NCBI RefSeq assembly: GCF_001522545.3
Contig: NC_031768.1
Coordinates: 92,986,230-93,050,229, forward strand
Origin: Parus major
Lineage: Eukaryota > Chordata > Aves > Passeriformes > Paridae
Direction: 5' to 3'
DNA length: 64,000 nucleotides
Below, piece by piece: positions 1-10,300 of the stretch. Made by a program: the position numbers and the translations under genes. Below the pieces are notes generated by a model, which was not told the DNA's origin, did not search any database, and worked only from the letters and a program-made list of their open reading frames with translations. The number at the start of each line of letters is the position of its first letter. Within the stretch, counting starts at the first letter, position 1.

Positions 1-2439
1 TCAGAGAAGTGAAACATCTTCCTGTTGTAAAAGCAGAGCCTTAAAAATTCCTCATTTCTTTGCAACTTCCTGGCCAAAGAAAAGAGGGGCAGACTCCAGT
101 GCTTTGGGTATCCATAAGTGAGGGGAGTTAGGCTTCATCTGGAAGTTCCTGCCCCTTTCCCCTCATGAAACACGTGTCAGTTCATCCGGTCCTCTGAGCC
201 ACTTCCTCCTCACTTTTCAGTCATCTGCTCTCAGAGCACTTTCGCAAGTGAGCCCAGTGTTCCTTGCACAGTCTGGAGCTTTGTTCAAGGGGAGCCTTGC
301 TGGGAGGTAGGCTAGAACATAACCACAGTGTATCACAAAATTAAGCTCCTAGGCATCGTGACGTGCTCAGGAGCCTGGGCGGGTGAATATCATGTGTTTT
401 AAGGATCTTAATGCTGATTCCAAGAGAGCCACAACATTTCACCCCAGCAGGAGCTGTGTGCATTTGGTGTGTCAGTGACCCAGAGCTGGCTCCAAGTAAA
501 CTGATGGGCCATTGCATTGCACTGGGTGGACTGTTCCATGCCCACCAGGTAGCACAGAGCTGCACACACAAGTTGCTGTGCCCTGGCTGTGTGCAGAGCT
601 GTGCTGACTTCACTGCTCAGCTTCTCTGTCTGAAGCCAGCTCAAAGCCAGCCCAGGGAGCTCTGCACTGTCAGCATCTGCACAGCACGGACATGGCCTGC
701 AGAAGCTGTTAGAACTGGACCCCCAGAAGTGATGGGAAGCAGAATTTCAGACAAGGTTGAAGGGAGGCCTTTAGTACTTTTATCACCTACACTCAACCCC
801 AGCAATTCTTTGAAACATGAGTAATATTTTATTTACCTACACATGTGTATAAAGGATTAAAAACAACCCTGAATTCAAAGTTGGGTCCCCCAGTTTCAGT
901 CTTGTTATTTAAAGTAAGCTTCCCTGAATGGAGAAGGACTCTGGGAATGTGGGCTTCACCTTAGCATTACCTACCCTCCAGTAGGAGTTTTGTAAAAGGA
1001 AATTTATTCTCATCAGGACTTTCAGGTGCGTGGGTGTTTCCAGGAATAAGCAACACCCAACCACAGAACAACCAGGAAGAGGCTTTATAAGCATATTGTG
1101 CCACTTTGCTGCCACAAAGGTTATAAATTATATCTCCATAGCCAGCCCGCTGCATTATGCTGTTCTACCAGGGGGCTTGCCATGTGCTGGGATCCGTGAG
1201 CTAGGAAATGACCACTGCACACTGGCCTTCATGGCATGGTGAACACAAAAGCTCAGATTCCAGAGTCTGCAATTGCAAACATTCAGACAATCAAATCTGA
1301 GCTGACCTGTCAATCATGTTCCATGGACGAACTCTGTTAGATCAAGAAATGGAATAGCTGGAGGAACATTAAAGTGCATCATCTAAGTAGATAGAGAAGT
1401 TTTGCATCTACCTGCACAAAAAATGATGCTATGGGTACTTTCATTTTCTCTTTCACATACCTCCATGTGCAAAATTAAAGTATTTGTTACAGAGTATGCA
1501 AATAAAATTTCTGAATTTCATTTTCCACCACTGTAACAAGTTCTAGATTTTAAGACAAGTTGGGGTGAGCACTTTGTAACTGAAACAGATCTGTCAGTAC
1601 ACAGAGAATCATGATCCTTTCCTATAACCGTTTCCAACTTCAGAGATACACTAATTTATTTCCAGACTACCTGAATCTTTTGGATTCTCAGCTGACATGG
1701 AAAGAGACAGCAGGGAGAATGCTTGCATGGAGAAAATAATGGCATGTTCATGAGAACTCAACAAAACCAGTCCAGTTTAAGTTTGTACCAGATGGGGTTC
1801 CAGCATTCTGGTATTCATATCATTGGAAACTAAGTTCTTGGAACAAATTTAATTTTTGTCTGCACTTGGTTAAAAGTTAAAAACCAGCTTTAAAGTCCCT
1901 GCACTTCTTGTTGAATTAGTTATTAACATGGAATCTGCTATCAGCAAGGACTTTAAGCTGAGTAAAACCACTTCAAACAGAGCAGATCACAGAGCCTGCC
2001 AAATAATATCTGATGACATTTATGATAATTAACATAAAATGGCACTGCAATAACCCACACTGAAAACCACAGGCAGAGCCTAGATCTGTGCTCTTAGAAC
2101 TCAGAAGACAGGGAAAGTTCAGTCTCCAGCAAGGCTGTGAGGATTCTTCAAAGCACTTTAAATGAACAATGCTTGAGTTTTTCTGCTGCTGTGTGGAAAC
2201 AGGGACTTAATTGAAGCATATCTTTAATTGCTGTAGTTGGCAATGTCTTCATCCTCAACTATGCCTCAAACTTCAGCTTCAGCTATCCCAGTCTTTCCAC
2301 TTTTCTTCCTTTATATTAAATGCACACTATATTTCTAATTCATGCAACCAGCAAATCCTGACAACTTTCATTTCTACTACATGCATTATTTCTTCATATA
2401 GGTCATCCTCTGTCCCACTCTGTTCTTTCACAGGATCAG
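1..2439. other. Intergenic, no gene recognised
   Basis: No exon, RNA gene or repeat family is recognisable here. The longest open frame (411-824, + strand, 137 codons) is Cys-rich, has no family signature and overlaps antisense frames of similar quality, so I treat it as chance. Base composition is ordinary for bird intergenic DNA. Confidence 0.6.
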
Positions 2440-3868
2440 ATGTGGCAATCTGGTAAAGTTCCCACTGACTGGAAAAGGGGAAACATATCCCCTTTTAAAA
2501 AGGAAAATAATGAAGACCCAGGGATACTACAGGCTCAGTCTTCTGTGCCTGGCAAGATCATGGAGCAGATTCCCCTGGAAATTATACCAAGGCACATGGA
2601 AAGTCAGGAGATGATTTGTGACAGCCAGCATGGCTTCACTGGCAGATTGCAGGGCCTTCCATGAAGGGTGAGGGCATTGGTGGATGAGGGAAGAGTAACT
2701 GATGTCATCTACCTTGCCTTGTGCAAACAGAGCACATGACACTGTCCCACACAACATCCTCATCTCGGGACTGGAGAGGCTCAGGCCACACCACAGTGGA
2801 CAAGGATTTGACTGGATGGTCACACTCACTGCAGTCATGGGCTCAGTGTCCCAGTGGAGAGCAATGAGCACCATTCCTCAGGGGCTGGGATGGGGCACTT
2901 TAACACTTTTGTTTCTACAAGGACAGTGGGACTGAGCACACCCTCAGCGAGTTTGCCCACAACACCAAGCTCTGAGGTGCAGTCAATACACTGGAGGGAA
3001 GGGATGCCATCCAGAGGGACATGGACACACCTGAGAGCTGGGCCTGCACAAACCTCATGAAGTTCAACAAGGCCAAGCACAAGGTCCTGCACTTGGGCCA
3101 GGGCAATCCCAGGCACAAACACAGGCTGGGTGGAGAATAAATCAATAGCAGGCCTGTGGTGAAAGATTTGGGGGTGTTTGTGGATGAAATATAGCATCCT
3201 GTTGCCGCCCAAAAGGTCAAACACATCATTTTGCACACAGCCAGGATGTTCTTGGCTTTCTGGGCTGCAGTAAAAGCGGTGTGGCCAGCACAGCAAGCAA
3301 GGTGATTCTCACCCTCTTGCTCTGTCCTGGTTACACCCCACCTGGAGTTCTGCATCCAGATCTGGAGCCCACAAATTAAGAAGGATGTGAACCTGATGGA
3401 GAGAACCCAGAGGAGGGCCACCAAGATGATCAGAGGGCTGGAACACCTGTACCATAAAGGCAGACCGAGAGAGTTGGGGTTGTTTAGTCTGGAGAAGAGA
3501 AGGCTTCAGGGAGACCTCAGAGCAGCTTTCATAATGGCAACCTGCTAGAGAGCTGGAGAGGGACCTTACAAGGGCATGTAGTAACAGGACAAGGGGCAAT
3601 GGCTTTAAACTAAAGGAGGGTAGATTTAGGTTAGATATAAGGAAGAGATTCTGTTCTGTGAGGGTAGTGAGACTCCCTCTGGGAACAGGTTGCCCAGAGA
3701 AGCTGTGGATGCCATCCCTGACAGTGTTCCAAGGCTGGGTTGGATGGGGCTTTGAGCAACTTGATCTAGGGAAAAATGTCCCTGCCTATGACAGGAGGGT
3801 TGGAAATAGATGATCTTTAAGGACCATTCCAACCCAAACAATTCTAGTTTCCTATGAATTCTATGTCA
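2440..3868 (+). mobile_element. CR1 LINE, 5'-truncated and decayed, ORF2 part plus 3' end
   Basis: This is a non-LTR retrotransposon copy of the avian CR1 family. Reading the + strand and changing frame, it follows the CR1 ORF2 reverse transcriptase in order. A W-Q-S-G-K-V-P-T-D-W-K-R-G-N block lies near 2443, D-S-Q-H-G-F near 2623, a V-P-H-N-I-L-I-S block near 2743, and F-N-K-A-K near 3062. It then runs through [11 protein letters not shown] (about 3415-3447), [11 protein letters not shown] (near 3473) and R-G-N-G-F-K-L-K-E-G-R-F-R-L-D-I (about 3590-3637). The 3' terminus has the usual 'gatctttaagg' and 'ttccaaccc' signature and ends in 'attctatg'. The catalytic F-A-D-D is F-A-H-N at 2952-2963 and a stop follows at 2973, so the copy is dead. 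Many short open frames in this interval, on both strands, are remnants or shadows of this element. Confidence 0.93.
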
Positions 3869-5939
3869 TGGGATCCTGGCTCTCAATATGTAACTTGGAG
3901 AAAAGTCTGCTGCTATTACTTGTCACTTCTTGTGGTAAACTTCTGTTTTCTGTCATGACCTGCTACACACTTCTCATATCTCACTTCCCAAATTCTGTGC
4001 CCTCAATTAAAGAGTTCCTTCCAAAGTATCTTATTGACATCTTAAATAATTCTTCCCTAAACTATCTAGCTGTCTAATTTCTGGTTCTGAATTAATTTCT
4101 ATAGTAAAGATCTGCCATGATGACAAGTTAAAGTTGGATTTTTGTTATTTAGAAGAGAGTTTGCTGTCTTCCAAAATGTCCTCTATCCCACTGCATTTCT
4201 TATTTTTTTTTTGTTTATTCGGCAATCTTGTATCCAGTACACATTTTCTACATCTTAATATTCTTTTGTCTTTGCATCAGATTTGAGCACTTCTTTTACA
4301 TTTGAGGCCTGGCACTGCTTACATTTTGCCTATTTCCAATTTTCTTATCTTTACTTACATAATCATTTCTTCTTCCTCTCCACGCCCGTGTCTAAAATAC
4401 AGTGATGATATCTGTTTACATGCATTACTAATTCCATGGTTAATGGTAAATACTCAGAAAATAAATCAGTGTTACTGTGAATAGCACATTGAAAACCTCA
4501 GAACAATAAAGAGGAGAGTCAAAATCCTGTAATGAATTTTAAAAATTAAGTGGATAAAAATATAAAGAGCACCCTCCCACAAAAAGCAGTAGCCACTGAG
4601 ATGTTCCTGGGACTAAAATCATCCATCTGATATTGTGTTTTGCATTATTTTCTTTATATGACCATTATCAGTCTTCCTTTTACTTATTTACATAAGAATT
4701 TAATTCATGCTCCTCAGTTCCAGCGAGCATCAATACAGACCATTTTGGAACACCAGTCTGATCAAACAAAATTACCAGAACATCAGACTGGAGTCACCAC
4801 AACAGTTTAAACATAGTGTGCAGTCCTAACGCCTGAGCCAGTTAATTTCCTGCCAACTTTTATCTATTTTCTGTCTTTTCCTCTTGTGTCCCTGTCCTCA
4901 TTGCTAATTATTCTGACTTGTAGCTTTTAATAGCTGAGGCCTTTTCTCTACCACTGGTCCTCAGAACTGTGCTGGGGAAATGCTGTGGCTTAGGAAAGGA
5001 GGGGGAACCCTGAGTTGTAAATTATTGTACCAGTGAGGAAGTGGAGAAACTGATACAATATTATTTTAAAACAACCTACACAAGAGTATTCTGAAAAAAA
5101 CAACAACCCCCAAATATATTTTTCAGTGAAAGATGTGGGCAACATTCAATTTCTGGTGACAAATATTTAGCATAGACTTTTCATTCTGAAAAAGTTTCCC
5201 CCTTCCCCTCTGAACAAGGGCAAATCTCATCATTCTGATTGCAGGACTGTAAGTATTACCTTATCCACAATAATTGTTGTTTCCATTTCTTTATTCATAA
5301 AAAGAAAAAGCTAATGAAAGTCATCACTTCTCTTTAAAATACTGATTTAACCTTACAATTTTGAGGTAGCTTTTCCTCAAAGAACACCCCAGTTTCTTAT
5401 TTAAAGACAGTATTTTCCTGTGGAAATTTTCAGGAAAATTACTATGTCGCCTGTAGCAGAGTGAGCCACAGGATTTTGGAGCTCTTAATTCACCCCATAC
5501 AGGACTAACCTAATACACACATGTGCTTTACCCAAATCCTTCTCATCTACACAAAACTCTTGTCTGTCCTATTTGTGTTCCCACACTGCTCAGCATCTTC
5601 CCCACAGTACCAACATTTATGCTGCTTTATGCATCCCATCTCTTTACTCTCAAGGGTTGTCTCCTCTCTTCTCCCTGAAGTACCTCCATCTTTGCTGGTT
5701 CACAAGTCATGGCACTTGGTGAAAAAAAATTATAAAAGGAAGGAACCTTATTAAAGTTTGAAAACAATTCCCTATGCACAAAGAATACTTCGCTTTTTTA
5801 CAGTTTCTAGTACCCATAAAATTAATGGTGTCCCCTGGTGGGATTTCAGCAGGCAAACTTCTCCACTGCTGCTCACTGGCAAGTCCATCCTCTGGGATAA
5901 CACATTTCAGCAGTGGGGGGGCAAACACCCAAGGAACTT
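3869..5939. other. Intergenic, AT-rich, no gene recognised
   Basis: AT-rich sequence with short homopolymer runs, for example poly-T near 4202-4211. I see no exon, RNA or repeat family. Open frames at 3868-4077, 4302-4484 and 5521-5754 are short and have no family features. Confidence 0.6.
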
Positions 5940-6204
5940 CACCTGGCGAAAGGAGTGAGAATGTGTGAAAGAAACAGCCCTGCAGAGACCGAGGCTGGAG
6001 AAGGAGAGGCAGGAGGTGCCCCAGGGGCTGGAGCAGTGATTCCCCTGCAGCCCCTGGTGCAGACCATGATGAGGCAGCTGTGCCCCCACAGCCCATGGGG
6101 GTCCACAGTGGGGCAGAGATCCACCTGCAGCCAATGGAGCATCCCCATGCTGGAGCAGGTGGATGTGTGAGAGGAGGCTGTGACCCCATGGGAAGCCTGC
6201 ACTA
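5940..6204 (+). mobile_element. GC-rich interspersed repeat fragment, probably an ERV LTR piece
   Basis: A sharply bounded GC-rich segment in AT-rich surroundings. It contains repeated phrases such as 'cccctgcagccc', 'gtccacagtggggcagag', 'ccacctgcagcc', 'gagcaggtggatg' and 'aggaggctgtgacccc'. From memory this wording is typical of a repeat found in many bird genomes, which I believe belongs to an endogenous retrovirus LTR. I cannot name the family with certainty. No retroviral coding region flanks it, so it would be a solo or truncated piece. The open frames on both strands here are by-products of its GC-rich composition. Confidence 0.45.
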
Positions 6205-6598
6205 AATGAAGGGCACATAATAGTGGATGTTTTTTTGTTTTTTGTTGTCCAGAGAAAAAATGTAATTTCAGATGTTCAAAAAAAAATAAAAGATTGCTCA
6301 ATATTTTGTCTTTTGTAAAGATTTCTGCCCCTTCAAATTAGATCAGTTTCTAAACAAAAGCATCATTTAAATGTGAAGTCTCAGTGTTTCATTTTGGAAA
6401 TATTTACTGTTTCCTTGTTTCAGCCTTCCAGAAAGAGACATTCTGCAATTTTCTGGAAACTGTCCCATATTCACAATTTTTTTCAGATTCTGCAAAAAAT
6501 GAGGTTTGGATTTGTAATTTTTTAGCTGGCAGGGGTGGGGATGGAGTAAAAGTACAACTTATTTAAGAGTTCACAAGGCCTGAACTTACAAGTTTGTG

Positions 6599-6613
6599 TA
6601 TATATATATATAT
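6599..6613. repeat. (TA)n microsatellite
   Basis: Seven TA dinucleotide repeats. Short simple repeat with no evident function. Confidence 0.9.
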
Positions 6614-6839
6614 GAGAAGTGTAGAATTCCATGGACTAACTAGGTACTTAAGAGAGAAATAATTGAAAATGTCACTTACAGAGAAGCCTTAAGACTGCTT
6701 TTTATTTTGAGGAAGACATGCAGAAGAATTTTCTTGGAGGTTGTGCCGAAGACGTGATAAAGAAGTAGCAGAAGTAAAAATAGCGAGAAACATGAGGAAT
6801 AAGTTTCTCTCTAGTTTCCCAAGACTAAGATTTCCTTTT

Positions 6840-7220
6840 TGATATTAAACTGAGCATTGAATAATCTTCTCTGCTTTTAATCTCTCTGAACTCTGCTGCA
6901 GGGTTTATCTTTACTCATCAGCCTCCTGAGGAGAGCCAATGAACGGAAGGCAGAATTGCTCAGCCTGTTTCCTCGGTGTTTGCCTGGGTTCTCAGCACAG
7001 GAAGCTCTGAAAAGTGCTCTGAAAAGTCAGAAGGAGGAACCTCTCCAGCTTTGAGGACCCATTTGATCAGGGGCATGCACAGCTAAAGGAGAGGCATGGG
7101 AAAGGGGGAGAGGAAACGCTGACACTTGCTGCTGAGGATGTACTGGCAGGCAAGAAATGCTCCCTATTTCCACAGTTAAGTTGGTGGAGGGGTGGATGGA
7201 GTGATGGAGCTGCCTGAGCC
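6840..7220 (+). promoter_or_regulatory. CD200R1: Putative 5' region of the CD200R1 gene
   Basis: This stretch directly precedes the signal-peptide exon. It has no clear TATA box. Purine-rich GAGGAA boxes lie at 7034-7039 and 7110-7115, with a third at 7228-7233 inside the coding exon. Such boxes are the core bound by PU.1/ETS factors in myeloid promoters, which would fit a myeloid receptor, but this is inference. A perfect 12-bp tandem duplication occupies 7004-7027. A pyrimidine-rich stretch ending in 'ctgctgcag' at 6901 looks like a splice acceptor, so the true transcription start may lie further upstream with a separate non-coding exon. Confidence 0.3.
7004..7027. repeat. 12-bp perfect tandem duplication
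   Basis: The unit 'gctctgaaaagt' occurs twice head to tail (7004-7015 and 7016-7027), about 200 bp before the first coding ATG of CD200R1. Confidence 0.9.
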
Positions 7221-7308
7221 ATGAAAGGAGGAACCAACATGAAGTTTGCTGGGAAGCCTGTGTATGTTTTTGTGCTGCTCGCCATCACCATGGTCATGAG
7301 ATTAGCAG
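7221..7308 (+). CDS. CD200R1: CD200R1 coding exon 1 (signal peptide)
   Basis: The exon encodes 29 residues plus one base. The hydrophobic core V-Y-V-F-V-L-L-A-I-T-M-V-M is a typical secretion signal and is followed by R-L-A-G. Two in-frame starts are possible, 7221 (G at -3, A at +4) and 7239 (A at -3). I use the first, and the second would give a 302-residue protein. The donor 'gcag|gtgagt' at 7308/7309 is near consensus. The leftover G joins GG of the IgV exon to form a glycine codon, so phase 1 agrees with the next exon. The exon is assigned by this fit and by lying upstream in the same orientation, not by homology, since signal peptides are poorly conserved. Confidence 0.72.
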
Positions 7309-10300
7309 GTGAGTGTAACTGGGACCAATTGGCCATTGAGATGTAAGAATGGGAAATGCACACAGCTCCTTTCTTTTATAAAAGCTATAAATAATTTTGT
7401 GGTTTTTATTAAGTGCTAAAAATTATGAAGCACAATTAAGATATGTTTTCCCAGTACCCACTCGTGATCCTCTTTTCTTAGTGGTCACAAGGCTGCCAGG
7501 TATTTTCCCTGTGACTTCCATGTAGGCAGCTATGTAATGACCTTTAGCTGGGAACATGGTTTGTCACAAATAGCCTTTTTACTGAGACCTCCAAATCCAC
7601 ATCATCTGAGAAACTGAGCCTTTTGACACACTAAAAATATGCCTGGGAAAGTGTTTGGGAACTTGAAGTTTTTGGATGTGTAGTTTCTGCTGAAGAGAGG
7701 CTGCAGGCACTTAGAAATAGGGCAGGGCAGGGATCTCTTGTGTCTTTTGGAGGAGAAGTGGAAGGTCTCTGATGTGCTGATAGAGGGGAGAAGCTTCAGG
7801 AATTTTGCTCTAAGAGGCATGGCCAGTATCAAGATGGGAAAGGCTTTTGTACCAAGGGCAACGGCAGTCCAAATTTTCTGTCTTTTAGTATACTTGACTT
7901 TGTTCTAATGCAGTTTAGCTACAGCAGTTCATGTTTCCCACATACTGCTCATTTGCATTTTTAGAGCTTGTGTTCTTCCAGACACCATCAGTCATCACAG
8001 CAATCCAGAGATTTGATAAGGGAACTAAGGATTTGAGGAGCAATTCCAGAAACTTAAACTTTTCTGTGTAGGAGGAAAAGGTAGCTAGGTCCATGAGATC
8101 CAAATCAAACTTCGGACACCTCTGAATAATATGTAACATGCATTTGTCCATTCCTATTATGGACAGATAGAACTTAACTACAAGGACATGAGTTACTTTA
8201 TTTCACTTGGTCAGAAAATCAAAATATCTCCTTTGTGATATTTTAAAGCAAACCAGATGCTGTCATTGTTGACAGTGATGGAATACCCATCTATAACATA
8301 TTTGGTGTATTAATGAGGGAGTATAAATGGTTACCTCAGTGCTACCCACTGGAAAAAAATTAAATATTTCATGAACATTATTAAACTTTGGATCACTAAC
8401 CTCACAACAAGCACACTGGTGGTAGAAGATCTGTCCCTATTCTCTAGGTAAAGAACTGTCTCAAAAAAATACTGAGGAACCTGCTGAAGTTCATGCAGGT
8501 CAATTATGGTAGCATCAGAGACAGTGCACATTTTTGAAGACAGTTGCCCAAAAAGTAAAGGAGTGTAGATACACCACAGACTGCTGAAGAAAAATTGGGA
8601 GACAAAGGGGAATCCTACTGGCAAAAATTATTTTAAAAAATTCACTTTGATGGAAATATTAAGAAAAAAAGTCCAGTGCAAAAAAGCAGGGGGTTTTCAC
8701 CCTAAGGTATTTGGATTTTAACTTCTTGGTGTCTTGGTAAACCAATTATATTGCCCTTCAAAGAACATAGGAAAAGATGTTCTAATTAAAAAATTAGATT
8801 AAAATCTAATTTCACACCTGAAATCTCTTACCCCAAACTGTTCCCAATAAAAATCAGCCTACATTTAATGGGAAGCTTTTAGCTAGCACTGCTCCTAAAC
8901 TTGTTTCCTTCAGTATTAGGGTGATTCTTCTGAGCAAGATCTAGTGGCAAGTTTTTTATTTCATCAGAGATCACAGGCTAAATGTGTCAAGCTGATCCAA
9001 TGTGCAATATTCTGTCCAGATAATTTCAGTCTTCTGTGTTGCATGAAGCTCAGAAGGAACTATGTCCCCCCTTCTGAAGACTACAGCAAGCTACTCTGAA
9101 AGAAATTAAGTCATGGAAAATTTGTTGTATGTAACCAGACTTTATCTCCATTAACATTTTCCTTAACATTTCCTTAATGTGTTGTTTTGTGTGACTGGGT
9201 TAGTTTTTACCACAGCAGATGGGGAAGGTCAGAAAAAAAGCTGAGGCTGCTTCCTAATTGTCATACCTAGAATTGCCTTCAGGTAGAGTTGGATCATAAG
9301 CTACTGAAGCTGCTGGGGCATGATCTCTACTAGAAGTCCTTTTGTGACAGTCCTCAGTAGCAGCAGTGAAAAGGACTCAAGATTACAATATTTTTGGTAA
9401 TGCTCTGAAGATTTCTCTAGTTTAACTAAGCACACATTACACCTCAAGTGGTTGTGTATACTACAAGGGAGAGTGGTAAGGATAGGCAAGATCTTCCATG
9501 AGAATTCCATGCAACAAGTCAATTTTTATTGAAATAACATTTGCAGCATTTGACTGGGTAAGACTTGCCTCTGTAGTTTATCCTGTGACAACGGATATGT
9601 CCAAGTTCTTTACAGGAAGATGCAAGAAAGCTATTATCAACAATGAGATGCATTTCCCTATGGTTGTTCAGTTTTATCCATAGTGAAAAACTGAAGTTGG
9701 TGACATTGTGCTGGAATAATAGACTACGAGGTGAATAAAATAAAGTTGATTTACAGAGCAACCTAGCTACTGTTCAAGTTTGCCTGAATGCATAACTTCC
9801 TTGAATGCTACTGCTTTAATTTTGTTTCTTTCCTTAATAAAACCAGTATATTCTTTTTCACTAGTGTACTAATGTTTTATTGCCTTTTGACTCTCTCAGG
9901 TGATGTTTCACTGCACCTGTCTCTGTTGCCTTCTATTCTAGCTTATGGTGGAATCTTGCTCCAGATACAAAAATTATAGCCTAAAAAACCCTGTTATGGT
10001 AGACTTACATTTGTCTCCATTTCACTGTTTCTTTGGTGCTCCTTTGGGACTGTGCAGGAATCATTATGACTTCTTTTACCCTAGATACATCTGAATCTAA
10101 GCAGCCTGCTTTTCTCATCCAAATTCTTTAAAAAGAATTCTGTACCATTAAATAAAGCAAAAAATTTTCTTAGAACACATCTAAATTGCCACAGTACAAT
10201 CTTCCAAACACATCCTTATGAGACATTTTACTTTGTTGTGGTCCAAATGCAGAGTGCATTCATGTCTGAACTTGTCTGCTTTCAAAATCATGGAAAGAAG

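Noticed and set aside
411..824. 137-codon + strand frame
   Set aside because: No recognisable domain, no splice or promoter context, and comparable antisense frames in the same place.
2527..3599. Several 115-169 codon - strand frames
   Set aside because: They are antisense shadows of the decayed CR1 at 2440-3868.
5707..6301. Several 100-160 codon - strand frames near 6 kb
   Set aside because: They fall over the GC-rich LTR-like fragment and reflect its composition.
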